A DNA stretch of 64,000 bases from Sphagnum magellanicum (Eukaryota > Streptophyta > Sphagnopsida > Sphagnales > Sphagnaceae). Below the pieces are notes generated by a model, which did no database searches, was not told the origin of the DNA, and saw only the letters and a list, made by a program, of their open reading frames with translations. Position numbers and translations under genes: made by a program. Below are positions 59,135-64,000 of this stretch, piece by piece (positions within the stretch are counted from its first letter, which is position 1; each line of letters starts with the position of its first letter). Location of the stretch: positions 16,203,897-16,267,896 of the forward strand of contig CM038916.1 of assembly GCA_021904315.1 (NCBI GenBank). The letters are read 5' to 3'.

Positions 59135-60700
59135 GAGATGAGTATGTGACTGTACAAAAATTATTTCTCACATTCAAGTTTAGTTACCGATTTACTTTTT
59201 ATTCAACCCCATCTGTAAAACTAAATCAACTGGGACTGCAAATAGGTGGGAGACTACTTAGTAGCAAACTACTTGGACTAATCATTATGATTGACCAATC
59301 AGAAACATGGAGCAGCAGCCAGATCATTATTTATTACACTCTTCTCTGGCAGGTGATAAGGTTTTTGCTGTGCCTTTTACCATTCTCAAGAAACTATGCA
59401 CAAATGTTGGGCCAAACCCACATGTTTTGACTTTCTTCATCCAAGTTTAGTTTGCAGGGTCACATACTAAATACTACTGTTGGAGTTGCTCTTCAAGGGT
59501 ACAAGGTTTGGGGTGGTGTTTATGTAAGAAGGTATAAAGCCCCAGGGTGGGGTTGTTCCCAAAATAAGGTTCATAGTTTGGGGCAGCAGCTGGGTCTAAC
59601 CCCAAATTTTGGGAATGTCCCTCACCTGTGGGCTTTACCCATCATAAAGCACAAGGTGAACATTATCATGCACCTAAATAGACATCAATTGCAAGGAGTA
59701 GGAGAGTGAGGATTCTTTATGCCTACTACTTGGGAGTGAGAGGGATCTTTCGTCTACCAAAAACAACAAGTTGGCATAATGGTCTTGAACCATGGCCACC
59801 CAATACCAGAGTCAGCAGCCATGATAACTTTAAATCAGTTGCATCCCAGATTCCCAAACAGAAAAAGAACCCATTATAATAATCACTAGTGCTTCAAAAC
59901 CTTCTAGCAAATGCATGGGATGCAGAATCAAGTTTAAAGAAACAACTGTTGCGAGCATATACTCCACCACAGGCAATCCAATCAGACTCAATAGCAAAAC
60001 CCAAATGGAATCCATGACCATTTTGATGTAAATATCCAGATCTAGAAAAAACTTGCAGAACTTCTCTTTACCATAATCATCACATCACAAAGACATTCGG
60101 TTTTTGAACTGAAGGTCCATGATGAACACAAAAACTCTCCCTTCCCCTTTCAGAGCATCGACTTGCACAGGCTTCCATCAAGGTCCAACTGCCAAGAGTG
60201 ATCAGTGTGTTTTTTGAATTGTCGCTTTGGATTTCGGGATCGAGATGGAATGCCAAGCAGAGATTTGGCTTCAATGGATTCCCACCCACCCATCATAGTA
60301 TCCTCACCATCCAGCACCATTCATAGGTTGTCAAGCCACCACTGCTCGAGTTAACAATGCTGTGTTCTATTCATCAGCACTGAAAAATGCACAGTTCAAC
60401 ATTTAGCCTCTGTTGCCACCATCCAATCTGAAGATTTCACACTTCATTGTCATAGAGCATTCATACCAGGAATGCCTCATAGAAAGAAGACCCCTTCATG
60501 GAAAGAGAAGCTTGAAAATCAGATAACACTGGGATGGTTAAGGGGATAGTGTGCAGCTGACACTATGAATGGAAAAACTCTTCTCAATTTGGATCTCTTT
60601 CAATTCAGACTGCTTGGTGGTTTACATTGATGAGACAGCACAGTTGTACATCTTGGAGCAGTTTGTACATCAACATTTTTACAAATAATATAATTAGTGT
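59135..60700. other. Gene-like stretch with weak coding hints and a MITE fragment
   Basis: At 59353, after a GGCAG acceptor, an open stretch of about 33 codons reads GDKVFAVPFTILKKL and NVGPNPHVLTFF before a stop. It is unrecognised. A partial GGGAATG-family element lies at 59600-59760. The rest shows no supported frame. Confidence 0.3.
59600..59760 (+). repeat. Partial copy of the GGGAATG MITE family
   Basis: GGGAATGTCCCTCACCTGTG is followed by GGGCTTTACCCATCATAAAG and later TGCCTACTACTTGGGAGTGA with GAGAGGGATC, in the order of the element at 22093-22352. The right terminal repeat was not found. Confidence 0.55.
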
Positions 60701-61370
60701 TGAAGCTGCCAAGGTACTACAATATGCAAAATGTGGGAGCATGGAGGATGCTTGGAGATTGTTCAAGAAGATGCCATCTCAAAATGTGGTCAGTTGAATT
60801 CATGGCAATGTGGGGATGGCAGAAAGCTTTGCTAAACCAATTCTTGAATTGGAGCCTGAAAAATGCTGTCATGTGCTGCTATCAAACATCTACGCTGCTG
60901 GTGGTAACAGGCATCTCTATGAGAATGTTGAACAGCAGACAAAAGAAAGAGGTGTGAAGAAGCAGACAGGTTGCAGCTGGATTGAGGTGAATAATAAGGT
61001 GCCTACATTTGTAGTAGATGATCAAGACCACCATCAGATGATTGAAATCCATGCAGAACTGCAGAGATTGTTAGGGTTCATGCATGATGCTAGGTATTGT
61101 GCCTAATACTAAATGTGTACTGCATGATGTGGAAGAAGAAGAAAATGTGTTCCATTTGTGTCACCATAGCAAGAAACTGGCTATTTCATTGGGACTCATC
61201 AACACAGTTCGTGATGCTCCTCTCCAATTAGTGAAAAAATCTGTAGGTTTGCAAAGATTGCCACACTGCCAAAAAGTTCATTTCACAAAATTGATGGGAG
61301 AGCAGTCATGTTGAAGGATGCCAATTTATCACTTTGAAATGACATTTGTTCTTGCATGGACTGTCGGTGA
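60701..61370 (+). pseudogene. DYW-type PPR protein, truncated and decayed
   Basis: A PPR motif remnant (YAKCGSMEDAWRLFKKMPSQ, from 60723) is followed at once by a stop at the NVVSW position. Then comes HGNVGMAESFAKPILELEP, so the intervening motifs have been deleted. The E region follows (VLLSNIYAAGGNRHLYENVE, then KERGVKKQTGCSWIEVNN and HAELQRLL). The DYW domain continues with LHDVEEEENVFHLCHHSKKL, then in another frame VCKDCHTAKKF, then KIDGRAVMLKDAN and CSCMDC at the end. DYW domains are cytidine deaminases that edit organellar RNA. Here the catalytic H-x-E reads HSK, at least two frame changes and several stops occur, and the final DYW reads DCR. The upstream PPR tract is absent. The wording resembles fern and moss DYW families, supporting the lineage guess. 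Confidence 0.92.
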
Positions 61371-63164
61371 TGCCCAGTGTCTGTCTTGTCAATCACTATA
61401 TCAAGTTCATTTTGTATCTAGCATGTCAAGTGATATTATTACTGTTGTAGTTGGACACTGTGATCAGATGTGGTACCATGAAAAAGTGGGTAATGGAGCC
61501 TCCCGTAATTTTGAGTTCCTGCTTCTACCATTTGTTCCACTTATGGTCTGGTTCCTCTTTCCTCTCTTATGTACAGAGTTATTTTGGAAACTGAGTAGAA
61601 TGTGAGACTAAAACAAAGATTTGATATTGGGTTTCTGCTACATTAGAAATTGTTCCACTCCTGCCTGCAGTGAAGTACTGATGCAGAGTTGTCAATTTTG
61701 CTGTTGCACTTGACTATTTGACCATTTCAGAAAGCTCTTGTGTGGATTCCCAAATTACCCCCTCTTAGGTTTCTCTCAATTTTTCTCCATCCAACTGTTG
61801 GGAGCAATTGAGAATTTTATGGTAGGCAGTCAGTACTATACATGTCACTGTTGATGGTCCCTGAAATGGTCACTGTTTATCAAACCCCTTCTCAGTTTTT
61901 GGTTTTGTTCTATCTGTTCTGTAAGGTTAGGGTTCCTCTTGTGTCTTCATACTCTGCTGATTTGGTGCTGTTATGTTGTGGATCTGAAGTCTCTGTACTC
62001 TGTAGCCTTGTTGGTTAGTCATCTCTCCATTCTATTCAGGTTGAATCATATGGAGGAATTGCCAGCACTCATGAAAAACAAATGTTTTAGCTAAGACATC
62101 GTTCCTACAGTTGGAGAGGGTCTGTCATCAACAACTCAAGAATGCACCTGGATCTGCTTGATGCCAATTCTCCCAGCAAAATTTCACTCCCAAAAGTACT
62201 GGTGAGTACTACTGATTTTGCTCACAATCAATTTTCTGTAGGATATAGATCACTGTGTGTTGGGTTGAGAGCAGCTCCTAAACACCACAATTTCCCATGA
62301 ATTCACAGATCATTGAGTTTTTTTCTGAGCAGTTCTACAAACAAACAAACAACGCCTGATTGAATGCATGTGGAAGAGATCATGTAAGAGCCCATATGTT
62401 AGCCTACTTTCATGCCTACCTTCTTCTTCTAACCATTTTCTTCTTTTGCATTTGTAGATCATTCTTCTACAACTGGGTGCTTCGACTCTATTTACTCCAA
62501 CTCAGATGAGAAGAATTGGAGTCTCTTCTTCTAGATTTTGGACATGCTTTCTTTGAACACTTCCTTTTTTGATTGTGTTCTAATTGGGTATACAAAATGT
62601 GAGCACTATAAAGACCCAAATCATTGTACCCTGGGGGCTTGGAGTAAATACGAATTTGCTAGCTTCTCCAACTCATGAGTGGAGAACAACAGGTGAGTAC
62701 TTCTTGAGAAGGTTTGTCCTTTTTGTCATGTTCTAGCATGAATTCTTGACACTATATCCTATATTCCTAATCTTCAACAACTTGACTGAAATTTTTTGTT
62801 GTCAGCATTTGGCATTTGTCAATAACCCATACTATTAACCACATAGACTACTACAATGTAACCTATTGTTGACAAGCTAAGGATAAGGGTACAAAGACTA
62901 AGTGTGAGCATAAGGAAATCAATTTCTTTGCCATTTTGTTGTCTCAACAATAACATTACATTTTTACCTTCAAAACAATCCATGTATAGCAAAGAATCCA
63001 AGGATTTGTTATCTAAATTCAACTTCATATATTAGTCTGGACATTGCATACATAACACAACTCTTGGTAAAGAATTTCTTGCCAATACCCACATTGTGAA
63101 GTTGTTTTGTCCTTGAACTCAAGCCAACTTTTCATGAAAGGGTAAGAAGTGCAAGGTATGGCTT

Positions 63165-63235
63165 TGCCTAGGCCCCATGATTCTGAAAACATCTTTACCC
63201 ATGATTGCTACCCACCATAAAGCACAAGATCAAGT
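63165..63235 (+). repeat. Partial copy of the GGGAATG MITE family
   Basis: TTTACCCATGATTGC, then ACCCACCATAAAGCACAAGA, resembles the internal part of the copies at 59600 and 48485. The ends are lost. Confidence 0.4.
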
Positions 63236-63429
63236 GAGTAGATAAAAAGCCAGACATGCATACTATATCATGAGGTAGGCACCTTAGTTCATGTCAAAGA
63301 CAGAAGAAGAAACTCCACATTAGCTTTTAATGTATGACACACAAATGATGACAATTGCCAAGCTGCAAGCAGGTGTACTGGCACTGGTTGATCCAGCGGT
63401 CAGGTTTATCTGATGGTCATGTGTTCCCA

Positions 63430-63448
63430 GGTTTAGGGTTTAGGGTTT
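63430..63448 (+). repeat. Short plant telomere-type motif
   Basis: GTTTAGGGTTTAGGGTTTA, about 2.7 units of TTTAGGG, in the 3' flank of the right-edge gene. Confidence 0.6.
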
Positions 63449-63755
63449 ATGTCCATGAGCATCCTGCACATACGAATTGTTGTTTTAACCACCTGCCTCA
63501 AAGCTTTCTATTCACCAGTGCATGGCCTCAACTGGAAACACAATTCCACCTTAAATATTGCACTGTTCTGCTGTGCTCAGCTGGTTCAACCCTAGCCACA
63601 GGAATGCCTCTCCTCAAGACCCATCGCCTTACAAATATGTTACAGACTCCATGGAAGACACACCATAAACAAATACACAATTCAGAATATGTGGCTAACT
63701 CATTTGAGATGATGAAAGTGAAGGATTTCTATCTAGTGGGTTTGATCATTGTGTA

Positions 63756-64000
63756 TCATCCAGTGACAGACTCCACAACCTCTTCCTTGTCTATTGATGG
63801 ATCACGGCTCTCTTCGAAGATCTCATGGGATGAGTGCCCTGTGTCTTCTGCAACCACATGTTCCTCTTCCACCGCACTTTCATCATTGTAGACCCTCTTC
63901 TCTGGCTGTGGCTCCATTTCTCGCCCACTATGGTTATCTGAAGGATACTCCTCCCTTCCCATATTCCCAAATGTTGGACTCTCTGGAGATGAAACCTTTC
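63756..64000 (-). CDS. C-terminal coding end of an unrecognised minus-strand gene (partial)
   Basis: An open frame enters from the right edge and ends at a TGA at 63756-63758. The 80 visible residues are hydrophilic and acidic: KVSSPESPTFGNMGREEYPS near the start, EPQPEKRVYNDESAVEEEHV in the middle and DKEEVVESVTG at the end. Such acidic, serine-rich tails are common in plant signalling and cytoskeletal proteins, but no family signature is present. There is an internal ATG at 63962, yet the frame stays open upstream of it, so the true start is outside the window. The opposite-strand frame 63355-63891 is most likely its shadow. Confidence 0.55.
   Translation of the reverse strand, partial: KVSSPESPTFGNMGREEYPSDNHSGREMEPQPEKRVYNDESAVEEEHVVAEDTGHSSHEIFEESRDPSIDKEEVVESVTG

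Larger units (their letters stand above)
61371..63755. other. Gene-like intergenic DNA, no supported coding region
   Basis: Moderate GC content with T-rich tracts. No frame has a recognisable domain. The stretch left of 63756 is the 3' flank of the partial gene at the right edge. A GGGAATG-family fragment lies at 63165-63235 and a telomere-like run at 63430-63448. Confidence 0.4.

Noticed and set aside
63355-63891. 178-codon plus-strand frame
   Set aside because: It overlaps the minus-strand terminal exon and has no domain. The minus-strand frame is acidic, hydrophilic and open to the window edge, which is the better explanation.

Overview
This window looks like nuclear DNA of a land plant. 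The DNA is AT-rich and full of mobile-element remnants, with plant-type introns and a plant telomere-binding protein gene. A decayed DYW-type pentatricopeptide (PPR) gene near 60.7-61.4 kb has wording I associate with the large fern PPR families. A fragment near 59 kb resembles axonemal ASH-type repeats, which would suit a plant with swimming sperm. A fern or another seed-free lineage is my best guess, but that is inference.

Only one complete protein gene can be reconstructed. It lies on the minus strand, has ten coding exons between 9936 and 4673, and is phase-consistent at every junction. It encodes about 950 residues with a central ubiquitin-like domain and a C-terminal telobox Myb domain: a TRP/TBP-type double-strand telomeric repeat-binding protein. 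A GC-rich, CT-repeat-rich leader and probable promoter lie at about 12.47-13.25 kb. A 2.5-kb leader intron between leader and start codon carries a 36-G run. At the right edge, the last coding exon of a second, unrecognised minus-strand gene enters the window (63756-64000).

From 13.3 to 58 kb the sequence is intergenic and dominated by DNA transposons rather than recognisable retroelements. It holds a decayed PIF/Harbinger transposase (about 18.0-19.1 kb, minus), two decayed hAT/DUF659-type transposases (about 37.3-38.1 kb, minus; 45.5-46.6 kb, plus), and a hAT-like non-autonomous element with an 8-bp target duplication (25.1-25.7 kb). There are also several families of hairpin or terminal-inverted-repeat elements, a tRNA-like SINE head (26.8 kb), three copies of a dispersed repeat (24.1, 41.0 and 50.3 kb) and a 0.76-kb direct repeat pair (38.1/51.0 kb). 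I found no convincing LTR pair, reverse transcriptase or integrase.

The most unusual structures are an 81-bp tandem array at 27.65-28.38 kb that reads as a 27-residue protein repeat on the minus strand, and a minisatellite at 16.17-16.83 kb whose unit flips orientation near its middle. From 58 kb to the end the composition becomes more gene-like, with fragments of protein-like sequence, the PPR pseudogene and the terminal exon.
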